This document shows, in pieces, positions 9,501 to 19,797 of a DNA stretch of 64,000 nt. The stretch spans positions 372,164-436,163 of the forward strand of contig NZ_LMKC01000003.1 in the NCBI RefSeq assembly GCF_001421355.1, written 5' to 3'. The notes beneath the pieces were generated by a model that saw nothing but the letters and a program-made list of their open reading frames with translations, did not search any database and was not told where the DNA came from. The number at the start of each line of letters is the position of its first letter. The stretch's first letter is position 1. The position numbers and the translations under genes were made by a program. The DNA comes from Sphingomonas sp. Leaf9 (GTDB lineage Bacteria > Pseudomonadota > Alphaproteobacteria > Sphingomonadales > Sphingomonadaceae).

Positions 9501-9852
9501 TGATGAATGCCGGCACGACCCAATCCATGCCCGCCATGTGCCGCTGCAACGACGACAGCCCGCCGGCGGTATCGGGCACGTAGAAACCGATGGTCAGCGG
9601 CGAATTGGGCGATGGCGCGGAGCTGCGCGGCAGCCAGCTTCGGTGCTTGGCAAGGCCATCGCCGCGCGGGGTGAACGTCTCGCCATGCCGCCTTGCGAAC
9701 GGCAGCGGCATGCCCAGCGTGCGCGGGGTGAGCACCAGCGTCGTCGCAAAGGCGATCGCCGCCAGCACGACCGCCAGGATCAGCAGCGCGACGCCGCGCC
9801 GTGCCCATATGCCGCGCCGGCCGGTGGGATCGAAGAAGATGGGCTTGCTCAC
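6556..9852 (-). CDS. Three-domain GH18-like / NodB deacetylase / GT2 fusion
   Basis: A 1098-residue membrane protein. After a transmembrane segment (about 20-42) comes a GH18-like TIM-barrel region (about 85-385) with GLVMDYESL, Asp194 and Glu196 standing where the GH18 catalytic motif ends. A polysaccharide deacetylase (NodB) domain follows (about 455-655) with TFDDGPD at 461-467 and HSYTHP at 514-519. After another membrane segment (about 678-710) a processive GT2 domain carries PAYNEE (736), DDGS (765), DAD (816-818), EDQD (907) and QRYRW (944-948), and then C-terminal membrane helices. It probably makes, deacetylates and trims an exported N-acetylhexosamine polymer, in the manner of PgaB/PgaC; the substrate is inference. 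Confidence 0.88.
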   Translation of the reverse strand: MSKPIFFDPTGRRGIWARRGVALLILAVVLAAIAFATTLVLTPRTLGMPLPFARRHGETFTPRGDGLAKHRSWLPRSSAPSPNSPLTIGFYVPDTAGGLSSLQRHMAGMDWVVPAFITVVGQQVHAIDDPRLAQLLAGTRHAPKVLPMVQNLTDENWDGAGAARMLADPTARAALVAQLAGYVQAHHSAGLVMDYESLPTAAVAHYPAFLAQLHAALPKGATLAVTAPAGDPDWRLRDVARATDRVILMAYDEHWESGTPGPIASQPWFVGQVEQAMRQVGRDKLVVALGSYAYDWHDGGADALSIEEAWLAAHDSSAQIGFDRSSGNAGFTYDDERGSRHQVWMLDAATSWNELAALRRMGLDDVALWRLGSEDAGIWNDLAAFRTADRVPRINRLQSAVNVDVEGSGEVLRITNRPTDGQRALQFDRNGMIADERYTDLPTPYVVQRAGAADPKAIALTFDDGPDATWTPPILDALEKAGVPATFFVIGENALEHPSLLQRMVRDGDEIGNHSYTHPNLATTGERTTKLELNATQRLIQAYTGRSTTLFRAPYFGDAEPTTMDEIAPALLAQDLGYTVVGLHVDPNDWQRPGTDSIVRQVVEQVEEASVDSSRNVVLLHDGGGNRQQTVEALPWIVKILKAKGYHFVTASQLVGVPRAAAMPAVTGRDLVAVRTDVAIFIVLAAISVGLAWLFYLAIGLGMARAVLMAALAWFQSLRQRPTPPDYHPSVSVIIPAYNEERVIADSVARVLASDYPGLQVIVADDGSKDATSQVVRDRFASDPRVTLLTLVNGGKAAALNRALLQAEGEVIIALDADTQFEPTTIARLARWFADPKLGAVAGDARVGNRVNLVTRWQAVEYIAAQNLERRALAGFDAMTVVPGAVGAWRRAALDAVGGYPEDTLAEDQDLTIAIQRAGWRVTYDPRAVAWTEAPESFKALAKQRYRWAFGTLQCLWKHRRVLMTGKPGGLARIGLPQAWLFQIFFAAISPLIDLALILSIVGTAVRVAQHGWAQTSGDVGQMGLYWLCFTAIDVACGWVAYRLDGNKARYPAHLLVAQRLVYRQIMYWVVLRAIASAIGGFVVGWGKLERSGRVEAA

Positions 9853-10042
9853 GTGGCGGCGACCTCAAGGCTGTGCCGGCCGCAAAATGCGGCCCTGTAT
9901 TGCCGCGTTAGGCGATGGCACCGGGCAGGCCGGTGAGCGCCACATGAACTTTTGGTCACCCGCGTGGGGAAGGGCAGTGATGCCGGATTACAACAGATGC
10001 AGCGTTCCACCTTTATTGATGATCGATACCGCCGGGCATGAA

Positions 10043-10070
10043 TTGACAGCCCGATGACAAAGCATAGGAT
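10043..10070 (+). promoter_or_regulatory. Candidate sigma-70-type promoter for the autotransporter
   Basis: TTGACA (10043-10048) and TAGGAT (10065-10070) are separated by 16 nt and sit about 48 nt before the ATG at 10119, within the 266-nt divergent region 9853-10118. The match to the consensus is good at -35 and partial at -10. I saw nothing else distinctive in that intergenic region. Confidence 0.35.
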
Positions 10071-10118
10071 GCCCAAATCACGGCGATTTATGGCCGTTTG
10101 CAGTCTGGGGGATAGTAG

Positions 10119-13100
10119 ATGGTATTGCGTCGGTCGGCGGGTTTTCGCCGGGTAGCTCGTTGCGCGCTGCTCACATCGGTCATGCCCTTCGCCATGCAGG
10201 CGCAGGCGCAGGAACGTCCGGTCGAATCGTTCGACGCGCCACATGTCGGGACGATTTCCGCCGCGCCGGTCAGCACCGCGCCGCTCAGCGTGTCGCCGGG
10301 TGGCGTCATGCCGGGCGGATCGTCGGTCGATGAGCCGCAGGTCGTCATCAATCCGCCGGGCACGCCCACGACCGCGCGCGATCCGAACGACATCACCGGC
10401 GTGGGCCAGATGTTCATCAACCAGGGCGGTGGCAGCCTGAGCCTGTGCACCGGCACGCTGGTCAATCCGCGCATGGTGATCCTTGCCGCGCACTGCATGA
10501 ACACCAGCCCGGCCAGCGCCTATGGCACCGAATCCGGCAACAAGCAGATGGCGTTCGGCTTCAAGGCCGACAATCTGCAGGGCGTGCGCGACTGGCTGTT
10601 CGGTAATGCGACGACGGGCGTCACCGCGTTCCGTTCGACCCCGGCCAATGCCATGTTCAACGTCAATCAGGTGTCGTACCTGACCGACTCGCTGAAGACC
10701 GAAAATCGCGGCTTCCTGCAATCCGACGTCGCCATCGCGACGCTGGATACGCCGGCGGTCGGCATTCCCGCATGGGCGCTGCTGTTCTCCGCGCTGCCTG
10801 CGCCGTCGTTGATCAACAACGCGACCGGTACCGGCTATCACGTCGTCATCACCGGCTATGGCCGTAACGGCACCGGGCTGAACGGCGATACCGGCGGGAT
10901 CGATTATCGCCGTCGCGTGGCGGAAAACTATCTGGGCGCTCTGACCTCGCTCAGCGACGTCGACATGTTCCTGTACGGCGATACCGCGCGCACGCTGAAC
11001 CAGAACCTGTACATGACCGATCTCGACGATCCGCGGCGCGGCACGTCCTCGGCCAGCCGGTTCGACTTCAACCTGTTCAAGGACAATGCGCTTCCCAACG
11101 AAGGCATCACCGCGGGCGGTGATTCGGGCGGCCCGCTGATTCTCGACAAGGCGCTGGGCAAGCCGGTCGTGCTGGGCGTGCTGTCGGGCGGCACGCGCTA
11201 TTATGCCGCGCAACCGTCTTCGTCTTATGGCACGACGTCCTTCTACCAGCCGTTGTACCTCTATTGGGACTATATCGTCGCATCGAACCCCTATCGCTAT
11301 GTCAGCGCAAAGGCGGGCGATGCGAAGTGGAGCGACGCCACCCATTGGCAGACCGAGCTCGACCCCAGCTATCAGGTCATTCAGAACGGCAAGCTGGTGA
11401 ACGGCGTGCCGACCACCGCCGGACAGGGGGAAGCCGGATCGGGCGGCGATTTCGGGCAGCTGTGCTTCGACGATGCGTCCGGCTCGATCTGCAAGGACCT
11501 GGCGACCGGCATCTATTATCAGGATGGCGTTGCAGTCGCGCGTGATCCGGTCGACACCGGCCCCGCCGCTAAGGCGGTTGGTGCGGCGACGCTGGCCAAC
11601 GGCCTGCCGGGTGCTTCAAATTTCGTGCCCACCAACAGCGATCCGGTGAAGGCATCGGGGATCGTCGCGCGCTATTTCGACGTCACGCTGGGCGCGGCGG
11701 GTACGACGACGCTCGATACCACCGCCACCATCGACCGCCTGTCGATCGCCAATAGCCAGGCACGGCTGAACGTCACCAGCACCGGCTCGCTCACCAGCCT
11801 GATCGAGATCAACCAGCTGAACGGCCAGACCATCGTCGACGGGCGCGTGCGCACCGGTGGCGATTATTTCCTGCTGGGTGGGTTGCTCAGCGGGTCGGGC
11901 CGGGTCGATTCGCGCTTCCTGACCAGCGTCAGCGGCACGGTCGCGCCGGGAACGCTCGGCACAGTCGGTACGCTGACCATCGGCGGTAACCTGATCCTCG
12001 CATCGGGCACGCAGCTGGCGATCGATATCGGCAACAGTGGCGTGTCGGACAGCATCGCCGTCGTCCGCAATGGCACGACCGACGGTCTGGCCAGCATCGG
12101 CGGGTCGGTGCTGTTCAATCCGGTCGCCGGCAGCACCATCCGCTATAACAACAGCTACACGATCCTGACCGCCGCCGGCGAAATCCGTGGCCGCTTTGCC
12201 CAGCCGGGAGCGCTGAGCGCGATCCTGCGGCCGGTGCTGAGCTACACCGCCAACAGTGTGACCGCGCGGATCGATGCGGGCAGCTATGCCAATGTCGTCG
12301 CGCAGACGCCGATCCAGACCGCCTATGCGCAGCTGCTCGACCAGAACCGCGGCAATTATTCGGCGGTGTCCGAAGCCTATGGCATCCTCGACCTGCAGAC
12401 GCAGGCCGGTATCCAGGCGTCGCTCGAGGGGCTGGCACCGCGTACCGAGGCGACCAAGCGCGCGATCGGCACGGCGGCGATGGATAACGTCGCCCGCTTC
12501 TATCGTGAGCGATTGGCTGCGATCGATCCGGCGCAGCCGCTGGGTGGCACGCTGGCGGTGATGGGCCGACCGACCGATGTGGTCGTCGGCGCGGTGATGA
12601 CCCCGACCATGGGCGTCGCGGCGCAGACCGATGCGTCGGTCACGTCGATCCGCGAGGGCGTGTTGCCGGACGACGCCAGCGCGTTCCTGGCGGGCGGCTA
12701 TATTCGCGGCAGTGTGCCGGGGATGCCGACCGCCAACCCGATGGGCGGCCGTGACGAATTCGACGGCTTCTATATCGCGGGCGGTGTCGAAAAGGCGCTG
12801 TCGGATACCGCCGTGCTCGGCTTCGGCCTGTCGTACAGCGATGTCGACGGGCAGCAGCGCTTTGGCCAGATCGCGCGGGGCGAGCTGATCCAGGGCACGC
12901 TGTATGGCAAGGTGCAGGCGCCGATGGGCGTCACGGTCGATGCGCAGTTCGGTGCCGGTGTGTATCAGGCGCGTACGAGCCGTAACGTGACGCTGGGCGC
13001 CACGCCCTTTACGCTGCGCGCCCGCGACAATGCGCTGGCGCTCTCCGCAGAGGTCGGGGCGGGCTATCTGTTCGGCACCGACCAGCTGCATATCGGCCCG

Positions 13101-13496
13101 CGCGTGGCGGTACGTGCCAGCCAGCTGGGCTTCACGCCGACGGTCGAAACCGGTGGTGGCCCGGCGCTTCGTTATGACGCGGAGAATTACACCAGCCTCC
13201 AGGGCCGCGCCGGTGCGGTGCTGGACGGCGCGTTCGGTGGTTTCCGCCCGTTCGCCTCGGCCTATTATGTCCGGGAGTTCGACGACGGCGCGGCGTTCTT
13301 CACCGCCAACTTCGCCAACGGCATCGGGCCGAGCGCCGCCTTCGCACTGCCCAGCCGTGACAAGGAATGGGGCGAAGTCGGTGGCGGCTTCGCGTTCGGC
13401 AGCGAAAAGGTTGAATTCTCGGTCGCGGCCGACACCACGATCGAACGCGACATCCGCAACCAGTCGTATCGCGGTACGGTGAAGGTGCGCTTCTGA
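10119..13496 (+). CDS. Serine-protease autotransporter (S1 family)
   Basis: A 1125-residue secreted protein. A signal peptide (about 1-31, ending AQAQE) precedes a trypsin-like domain with His125 (ILAAHCMN), Asp203 (QSDVAIATLD) and Ser336 (GGDSGGP), so the catalytic triad is intact. The middle region (about 520-760) is a repetitive passenger-type beta-helix with a PATR-like block (GTLTIGGNLILASGT...). The C-terminus (about 850-1125) is an autotransporter beta-barrel ending in VKVRF with the terminal aromatic residue typical of BAM substrates. It probably displays or releases a protease at the outer membrane. Substrate unknown. A terminator follows. Confidence 0.92.
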   Translation: MVLRRSAGFRRVARCALLTSVMPFAMQAQAQERPVESFDAPHVGTISAAPVSTAPLSVSPGGVMPGGSSVDEPQVVINPPGTPTTARDPNDITGVGQMFINQGGGSLSLCTGTLVNPRMVILAAHCMNTSPASAYGTESGNKQMAFGFKADNLQGVRDWLFGNATTGVTAFRSTPANAMFNVNQVSYLTDSLKTENRGFLQSDVAIATLDTPAVGIPAWALLFSALPAPSLINNATGTGYHVVITGYGRNGTGLNGDTGGIDYRRRVAENYLGALTSLSDVDMFLYGDTARTLNQNLYMTDLDDPRRGTSSASRFDFNLFKDNALPNEGITAGGDSGGPLILDKALGKPVVLGVLSGGTRYYAAQPSSSYGTTSFYQPLYLYWDYIVASNPYRYVSAKAGDAKWSDATHWQTELDPSYQVIQNGKLVNGVPTTAGQGEAGSGGDFGQLCFDDASGSICKDLATGIYYQDGVAVARDPVDTGPAAKAVGAATLANGLPGASNFVPTNSDPVKASGIVARYFDVTLGAAGTTTLDTTATIDRLSIANSQARLNVTSTGSLTSLIEINQLNGQTIVDGRVRTGGDYFLLGGLLSGSGRVDSRFLTSVSGTVAPGTLGTVGTLTIGGNLILASGTQLAIDIGNSGVSDSIAVVRNGTTDGLASIGGSVLFNPVAGSTIRYNNSYTILTAAGEIRGRFAQPGALSAILRPVLSYTANSVTARIDAGSYANVVAQTPIQTAYAQLLDQNRGNYSAVSEAYGILDLQTQAGIQASLEGLAPRTEATKRAIGTAAMDNVARFYRERLAAIDPAQPLGGTLAVMGRPTDVVVGAVMTPTMGVAAQTDASVTSIREGVLPDDASAFLAGGYIRGSVPGMPTANPMGGRDEFDGFYIAGGVEKALSDTAVLGFGLSYSDVDGQQRFGQIARGELIQGTLYGKVQAPMGVTVDAQFGAGVYQARTSRNVTLGATPFTLRARDNALALSAEVGAGYLFGTDQLHIGPRVAVRASQLGFTPTVETGGGPALRYDAENYTSLQGRAGAVLDGAFGGFRPFASAYYVREFDDGAAFFTANFANGIGPSAAFALPSRDKEWGEVGGGFAFGSEKVEFSVAADTTIERDIRNQSYRGTVKVRF

Positions 13497-13546
13497 CAGG
13501 AACAGCCCGGCGCGGGCATCTGCGTCGGGCGAACCGGTGGAACAGG

Positions 13547-13583
13547 AAAAGGCGGCGGCCCCGATCGGGCTGCCGCCTTTTTT
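13547..13583 (+). terminator. Rho-independent terminator after the autotransporter
   Basis: A 14-bp stem (one G-U pair) with arms 13547-13560 and 13568-13581 and a 7-nt loop, ending in a run of seven T. It lies 50 nt after the autotransporter stop codon. Beyond it, 13584-13759 holds no gene that I can support. Confidence 0.85.
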
Positions 13584-13759
13584 GTATCACGTCGAGACGA
13601 CGGGCAAGCCGCGCGAGCCAGGTGTCATCGCAGCGGACGTAGGTCGCCACGAGGCATTGGCCTGAGGGCTCAGTTTCTGCCGAGGCGACAACCGCGACGG
13701 CACAAAGCAGCCAAGACGCCGCGTTCGTGGCGGACCATCGATATCGGAACTGGAAGGGG

Positions 13760-13835
<76 letters not shown>

Positions 13836-13848
13836 ATACGCGGACAGG

Positions 13849-13924
<76 letters not shown>

Positions 13925-14036
13925 GTCGCCTGGGCGATGGGGCGGGCCGGGCTGGCCGATCCGCCGTTGGAGCGGGGCCTTTAGCGAACCTTTGGCCGCG
14001 CGCAAACCCTAATTTTCAAATCGCATGAAAAAAGCG

Positions 14037-15173
14037 TCAGAACCGGACCCGGTCGCGGTTTTCGCGGTCGATCGCCATCAGGATGCCGATACAGCCGAGC
14101 ACCGTCATCTGCGCCGATCCGCCATAGCTAACCAGCGGCAAGGGGATGCCGACGACCGGTGCCAGCCCCATGACCATGCCGAGGTTGATCGCGACATAGA
14201 AGAAGATGGTGGTGGCGAGGCCGCCGGCAACCAGCTTCGAGAAACGTCCTTCCGCCCGCACGCCGACGCCTACGCCCCAGCGGACGAGCAGGATGAAGGC
14301 GGTGATGAGGAAGATGCCGCCGATCAGGCCCCACTCCTCCGCCATGGTCGCGAACACGAAGTCGGTATGCCCTTCGGGCAGATAGTCGAGATGGCTCTGC
14401 GTGCCGTTCAGGAATCCCTTGCCAAAGATACCGCCCGATCCGATCGCGATCTTCGACTGGCTGATGTGATAGCCGGTGCCGAGTGGATCGCTCTCGGGGT
14501 TGAGGAAGATCAGCACGCGGTTCTTCTGGTAATCGTGCAGCAGGAAGTTGAAGGCGAGCGGCGCGGCGATCGCGACGCCCAGCGCGCCACCGATGAAGAG
14601 GCGGAGGGGTAGGCCGGCCAGGAACATGACCGTCAAGCCGCCGGCGGTAATCATCAGCGCGGTGCCGAGGTCGGGTTGCAGCATCACCAGCACCACAGGG
14701 ATGCCGAGCATGGCCGCTGCCGGCCACACCGCGCCGAAGCGGCGTATCTCGCCGGCGGGCAGCAGGTCGTAGAAGCGGGCGAGCGCCAGCACGATGGCCG
14801 GTTTCATAAATTCCGATGGCTGTACCCGGATGAAGCCGAGGTCGAGCCAGCGCTGCGACCCGCCCTTCACCGCGCCCACCAGCTCGACCAGCACCAGCAT
14901 GACAGTGATGACGGCATAGGCTGGCAGGGCGATCCCCTGCCAGAAACTCATGCGGATGCGCGAGATGCCGATGGCGGCGAGGAGGAAGATGGCAAAGGCC
15001 AGCCCCTGCCGCGATGCCCAGGGCTGTACGCTGCCCCCGGCGGCGGAGAACAGCACCACCAGTCCGAAGCCGCCGATCGCGATCAGCAGGAACAATACCC
15101 GCCACGGCAGACGCGCGAGTGGCGCCGGAACGAAGCCTAGTCCGTGCGAGGTCGTCTGGTTGATGCGCTTCAT
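14037..15173 (-). CDS. rodA: Rod-shape determining protein RodA
   Basis: A 378-residue SEDS-family peptidoglycan polymerase with about ten membrane helices. Recognisable blocks include GGSQRWLDLG, QPSEFMKPAIVLALARF, QPDLGTA and FVFATMAEEWGLIGG, and the protein ends just after LVSYGGSAQMTVLGCIGILM. It forms the elongasome glycan polymerase together with PBP2, encoded immediately upstream. The ATG at 15173 overlaps the mrdA stop by 4 nt, implying translational coupling. Last gene of the mre operon. Confidence 0.97.
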   Translation of the reverse strand: MKRINQTTSHGLGFVPAPLARLPWRVLFLLIAIGGFGLVVLFSAAGGSVQPWASRQGLAFAIFLLAAIGISRIRMSFWQGIALPAYAVITVMLVLVELVGAVKGGSQRWLDLGFIRVQPSEFMKPAIVLALARFYDLLPAGEIRRFGAVWPAAAMLGIPVVLVMLQPDLGTALMITAGGLTVMFLAGLPLRLFIGGALGVAIAAPLAFNFLLHDYQKNRVLIFLNPESDPLGTGYHISQSKIAIGSGGIFGKGFLNGTQSHLDYLPEGHTDFVFATMAEEWGLIGGIFLITAFILLVRWGVGVGVRAEGRFSKLVAGGLATTIFFYVAINLGMVMGLAPVVGIPLPLVSYGGSAQMTVLGCIGILMAIDRENRDRVRF

Positions 15174-17206
15174 TCGGTGCGTTCGGTCACATTGGATTGG
15201 GCGACGGCGGTGTCGGGTTCGCTCTGGTTCGAGGCGGTATCGACGACATTGCTGGTCGCACCTTCGACGTCGGCGGGCGTGGCGGGCACGGTGGTGATCG
15301 GTGCGGCCTGTTCGGCCTCGAACGCCTTCCACTGGGCATCCATCCGCGTCTGTACATTGCCACCCCATTCGCGTTCGAGCGGTTCGAGACGGGCCATCGC
15401 CTTGTCGCGGTCGAACAGCCACGACAGGATGTCGCTGGCGATCGGCGCGGCAGTGTAGATATGGCCTGAATGCTCCAGCACGACCGACACCGCGTAGCGC
15501 GGGGCGGCGGCGGGGGCATAGCCGATGAACAGCGAGTGGTCGCGCATCCGGAAGGGGACGGCACCGTCGCCCAGCACGCCGGTGCGTCGTTCCGCCATGG
15601 TGATGCGGCGCACCTGCGCGGTGCCGGTCTTGCCCGCCAGTTCGATGCCCGCCGGCAGCCCCTGGAACCGTGAGCGCCCGCCGGTGCCGCCGCCATTGAC
15701 GACGGCCCAGGTCGCCTTGTGCACTGTCGCCAGCATCGCCGGGTCGATACCCATCGACGGCGCTGGCGTGTGCGGGGTGTCGAGCAGCAGGCGCGGTATC
15801 ACCTGCCGCCCTTGCGCTAGGCGTGCGGCCATCACCGCCAGTTGTAGCGGATTGGTGAGCACATAGCCCTGACCGATCGAGGCGTTGACCGAATCGGCGA
15901 CGGTCCATTTCTGCTTATATTTGCGCAGCTTCCACGCGCTATCTGGCACGGTGCCATAGCGTTGCGACTGGAAAGGAAGCTCGAACTTCTCACCCAGCCC
16001 CATCTGGCGCACGGTGGTCGCGAAGGCGTCGTAACCCAGCTCGCGCGCCATGGTGTAGAAATAGATGTCGCAGCTCTGCGCGACCGCGCCGATCATGTCG
16101 AGCGGCCCGTGGCCGCCGCGCTTGTGACAGTGAAAGCGCCCGGTGCCGACCTGCAACACGCCCGAACAATTGACGCGGCGATGCGGGTCGATCCCGGCCT
16201 TCAGGATGGCGAGGCCGTGCATCGGCTTCACCGTCGATCCCGGCGGATACAGCCCCTGCAGCGTCTTGTTCATCAGCGGGATATGGTCGTCGCCCGACAG
16301 CATCTTCCATTCCAGCCGGCCGATGCCGTCCGAGAAGCTGTTGGGGTCGTAGGCGGGCATCGACACCATCGCCAGCACGTCGCCGGTGACCGCATCCATC
16401 ACCACCGCCGATCCGGAGTTCGGACCCAACCGCCGGGCAGCATATTCCTGCAGCCCAAGGTCGATGGTCAGGCGGACGTTGCGGCCCTGCTTGTCGGGCC
16501 GGGTATCGAGTTCGCGGACGATCTGGCCCCGCGCGGTAACCTCTACCCGCTTTGCGCCCGCCGTGCCGCGCAGCTGGGATTCCATCGCCTTTTCAAGGCC
16601 GTCCTTGCCGAGTTTGAAACCCGGTGTGACCATCAGGGGATCGCGCGTTTCCCTGAATTGTTCGGCAGTGGCCGCGCCGACATAGCCGGTCAGGTGCGCG
16701 ACCGCGGCCCCTGGCGGATAGCTGCGCGAAAAGCCGCGGGTCGGTTGCACGCCCGGCAGTTCGGGCAGCCGGACACTGACCGCGGCAAAGCGTTCCCAGT
16801 CGAGATTCTCGGCGACCTGCACCGGCGTAAACTTGCCCGCGCGCTTCAGGTCGGTCTGAATTCGGGCCATGTCCTCGGGTGTCAGCGCGAGTAGCTGGCG
16901 CAGTTCGCCCAGCACGCGGTCGCCATCCTCCATCCGGTCGGGGATCAGGTCGACGCGAAAGTCGGTGCGATTGTTGGCGATCGGCGCGCCGTGGCGATCG
17001 ATGATCCAGCCGCGCCGGGGCGGGATCATGGTCAGGTTGACACGGTTGCTCTCGGCGAGGAGATTATAGCGCTCGTTCTCGGCGACCGACAGCCATGCCA
17101 TCCGGCTGGCCAGCACGACGCCCACCGCCACCTGCGCCCCGCCCAGCACCATTGCGCGCCGGGAAAAGCTGAACGCCTGCGCCGCCTCGGTGACGATCTT
17201 GCTCAT
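15170..17206 (-). CDS. mrdA: Penicillin-binding protein 2 (transpeptidase)
   Basis: A 678-residue class B PBP. It has an N-terminal membrane anchor (about 18-38), a dimerisation/pedestal region beginning with PPRRGWIIDRHG, and a transpeptidase domain with Ser324 in GSTVKP, the second motif SCD at 378-380 and KTGT at 526-529. It crosslinks peptidoglycan during elongation together with RodA. Its length is normal for the family (about 630-680), with a low-complexity Ala/Pro/Thr tail after 630. It overlaps both mreD and rodA by 4 nt. Confidence 0.97.
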   Translation of the reverse strand: MSKIVTEAAQAFSFSRRAMVLGGAQVAVGVVLASRMAWLSVAENERYNLLAESNRVNLTMIPPRRGWIIDRHGAPIANNRTDFRVDLIPDRMEDGDRVLGELRQLLALTPEDMARIQTDLKRAGKFTPVQVAENLDWERFAAVSVRLPELPGVQPTRGFSRSYPPGAAVAHLTGYVGAATAEQFRETRDPLMVTPGFKLGKDGLEKAMESQLRGTAGAKRVEVTARGQIVRELDTRPDKQGRNVRLTIDLGLQEYAARRLGPNSGSAVVMDAVTGDVLAMVSMPAYDPNSFSDGIGRLEWKMLSGDDHIPLMNKTLQGLYPPGSTVKPMHGLAILKAGIDPHRRVNCSGVLQVGTGRFHCHKRGGHGPLDMIGAVAQSCDIYFYTMARELGYDAFATTVRQMGLGEKFELPFQSQRYGTVPDSAWKLRKYKQKWTVADSVNASIGQGYVLTNPLQLAVMAARLAQGRQVIPRLLLDTPHTPAPSMGIDPAMLATVHKATWAVVNGGGTGGRSRFQGLPAGIELAGKTGTAQVRRITMAERRTGVLGDGAVPFRMRDHSLFIGYAPAAAPRYAVSVVLEHSGHIYTAAPIASDILSWLFDRDKAMARLEPLEREWGGNVQTRMDAQWKAFEAEQAAPITTVPATPADVEGATSNVVDTASNQSEPDTAVAQSNVTERTE

Positions 17207-17703
17207 TCATCCTCGCTACCGCCAAGTGCCGTACATAGCCGTGTGGCGGCGGGGAACAACGCTATCGAAACCACGATCTGAAAAATCAGCACGGTATCGA
17301 CATGCGCCGACAGGCTGGTGGCGAAGGCACGGCCGGCGACCAGGCAGACGGCGATCGATCCGCCGGCCAGCAACCAGTCCTGCCAGAAATCGCGGGTGAC
17401 GAGGCGGGTGTCGACCAGATCGAGCATCAGCGAACAAAGCTGCCACAACAGCACCGCGCTGCCCAGCGGCTGACCGCTCACCAGGTCGTCGAACAGGCCA
17501 AGCGGTGCTGCCGCCCAGACGGGCAGCGCGCCGGGGCGCAGCAGGCGCCAGCCGAGGAACATCAACAGGCCGAACGGCGGCAGGAACGGCACGGTCGCCA
17601 CGACCGGCAACAACGTGACCAGCGATCCGGCAAGGATGCTGGCGACCGCCTTTCGCGTAAGGATACGTTCCGACCGATCGTCGTCGGGGCCGAGCAGCTT
17701 CAT
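17203..17703 (-). CDS. mreD: Rod-shape determining protein MreD
   Basis: A 166-residue polytopic membrane protein with about five hydrophobic helices and the block GLFDDLVSGQPLGSAVLLW characteristic of MreD. It belongs to the elongasome and is encoded between mreC and mrdA, with 4-nt overlaps on both sides. The sequence family is poorly conserved, so position adds much of the support. Confidence 0.9.
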   Translation of the reverse strand: MKLLGPDDDRSERILTRKAVASILAGSLVTLLPVVATVPFLPPFGLLMFLGWRLLRPGALPVWAAAPLGLFDDLVSGQPLGSAVLLWQLCSLMLDLVDTRLVTRDFWQDWLLAGGSIAVCLVAGRAFATSLSAHVDTVLIFQIVVSIALFPAATRLCTALGGSEDE

Positions 17704-18599
17704 TCGGCGGCAGGCTTGGGCGTCGGCGTCGCGCTGGGGGTCGGGCGGGGCACCGGCGCGGGCAGGAAGGCGCGCTCGACCAGTGCGAAGTCCAGCCCGT
17801 CGGGTTCGGCGAAGACGCGGGCGGGTGCCACGTCACGCTGGCTCCGCGAGACGCGGGCGACCGGCACGCCCGGCGGATAGATCCCGCCGGTGCCCGAGGT
17901 GACGAACACGTCGCCGGCCAGCAGCGGGGCGTTGGCGATACCGGCGGCACGGACTTCGACCATGCCGTTGCCCAAGCCGACGATGATCGCCGACAGACCG
18001 TCGCGGGTGCGACGCACCGGCACGATGCTCTCCGGATCGAGGATCAGCAGGACGCTGGCGGTATTGGGGCTGGTTTCGATGACGCGGCCGATCAGGCCGT
18101 TGGGTCCGCGCACCGGCTGTCCGCGCAGCACGCCCTGGCCCGATCCGGCGTTCAGCGTGGCGAGGCGGCGGGTACTGCTGGCCGAGCTGTTGACCAGCCG
18201 CGCGGTCACCACCGGGGCGGCGGAACGATCGCGCAGGTTCAGCAACGTGCGCAGCCGGGCGTTCTCGCGGTTCAGCAGCCGCGCCTGCATCAGATAACGC
18301 CGCGTGGCTTCCTCACGCGCGCGCAGCCGGCGGTTTTCCGATACGGCACCGAAATAGTCCCCGATGCCGTCGGGTACCGAGGCCACGCCGTCCCATACCC
18401 AGTCGGCGCCCGAGGAAACCGGCGTCGTCGCCTCCCGCACCGCACCGCGCAGGGCGGCGAAGGCACGCGGGTCGATGATCGAGATGAGCAGCAGGATCGC
18501 CCCGACGAGCGCGCCGCTGGCCGCCAGCACATAGCCGGCGAACACCGTATATTGCGCCCGCCGCGAGAAACCCGGACGGTGGTTGCGTGGCGGCGCCAT
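17700..18599 (-). CDS. mreC: Rod-shape determining protein MreC
   Basis: A 299-residue bitopic protein with one N-terminal membrane helix (about 20-42), a coiled-coil segment (about 85-125, ENRRLRAREEATRRYL...) and the periplasmic beta-domains with the GPNGLIGRV and LLILDPES blocks. The tail is Pro-rich. MreC activates PBP2/RodA. It lies 17 nt after mreB and overlaps mreD by 4 nt. Confidence 0.96.
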   Translation of the reverse strand: MAPPRNHRPGFSRRAQYTVFAGYVLAASGALVGAILLLISIIDPRAFAALRGAVREATTPVSSGADWVWDGVASVPDGIGDYFGAVSENRRLRAREEATRRYLMQARLLNRENARLRTLLNLRDRSAAPVVTARLVNSSASSTRRLATLNAGSGQGVLRGQPVRGPNGLIGRVIETSPNTASVLLILDPESIVPVRRTRDGLSAIIVGLGNGMVEVRAAGIANAPLLAGDVFVTSGTGGIYPPGVPVARVSRSQRDVAPARVFAEPDGLDFALVERAFLPAPVPRPTPSATPTPKPAAE

Positions 18600-18616
18600 G
18601 CCCCCGGACCCCTATG

Positions 18617-19783
<1,167 letters not shown>

Positions 19784-19797
19784 CTAGAGCGTCCCCC

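Noticed and set aside
8230..9936. 568-codon open frame opposite the GT2 fusion
   Set aside because: Arg/His/Gln-rich antisense shadow with no recognisable domain.
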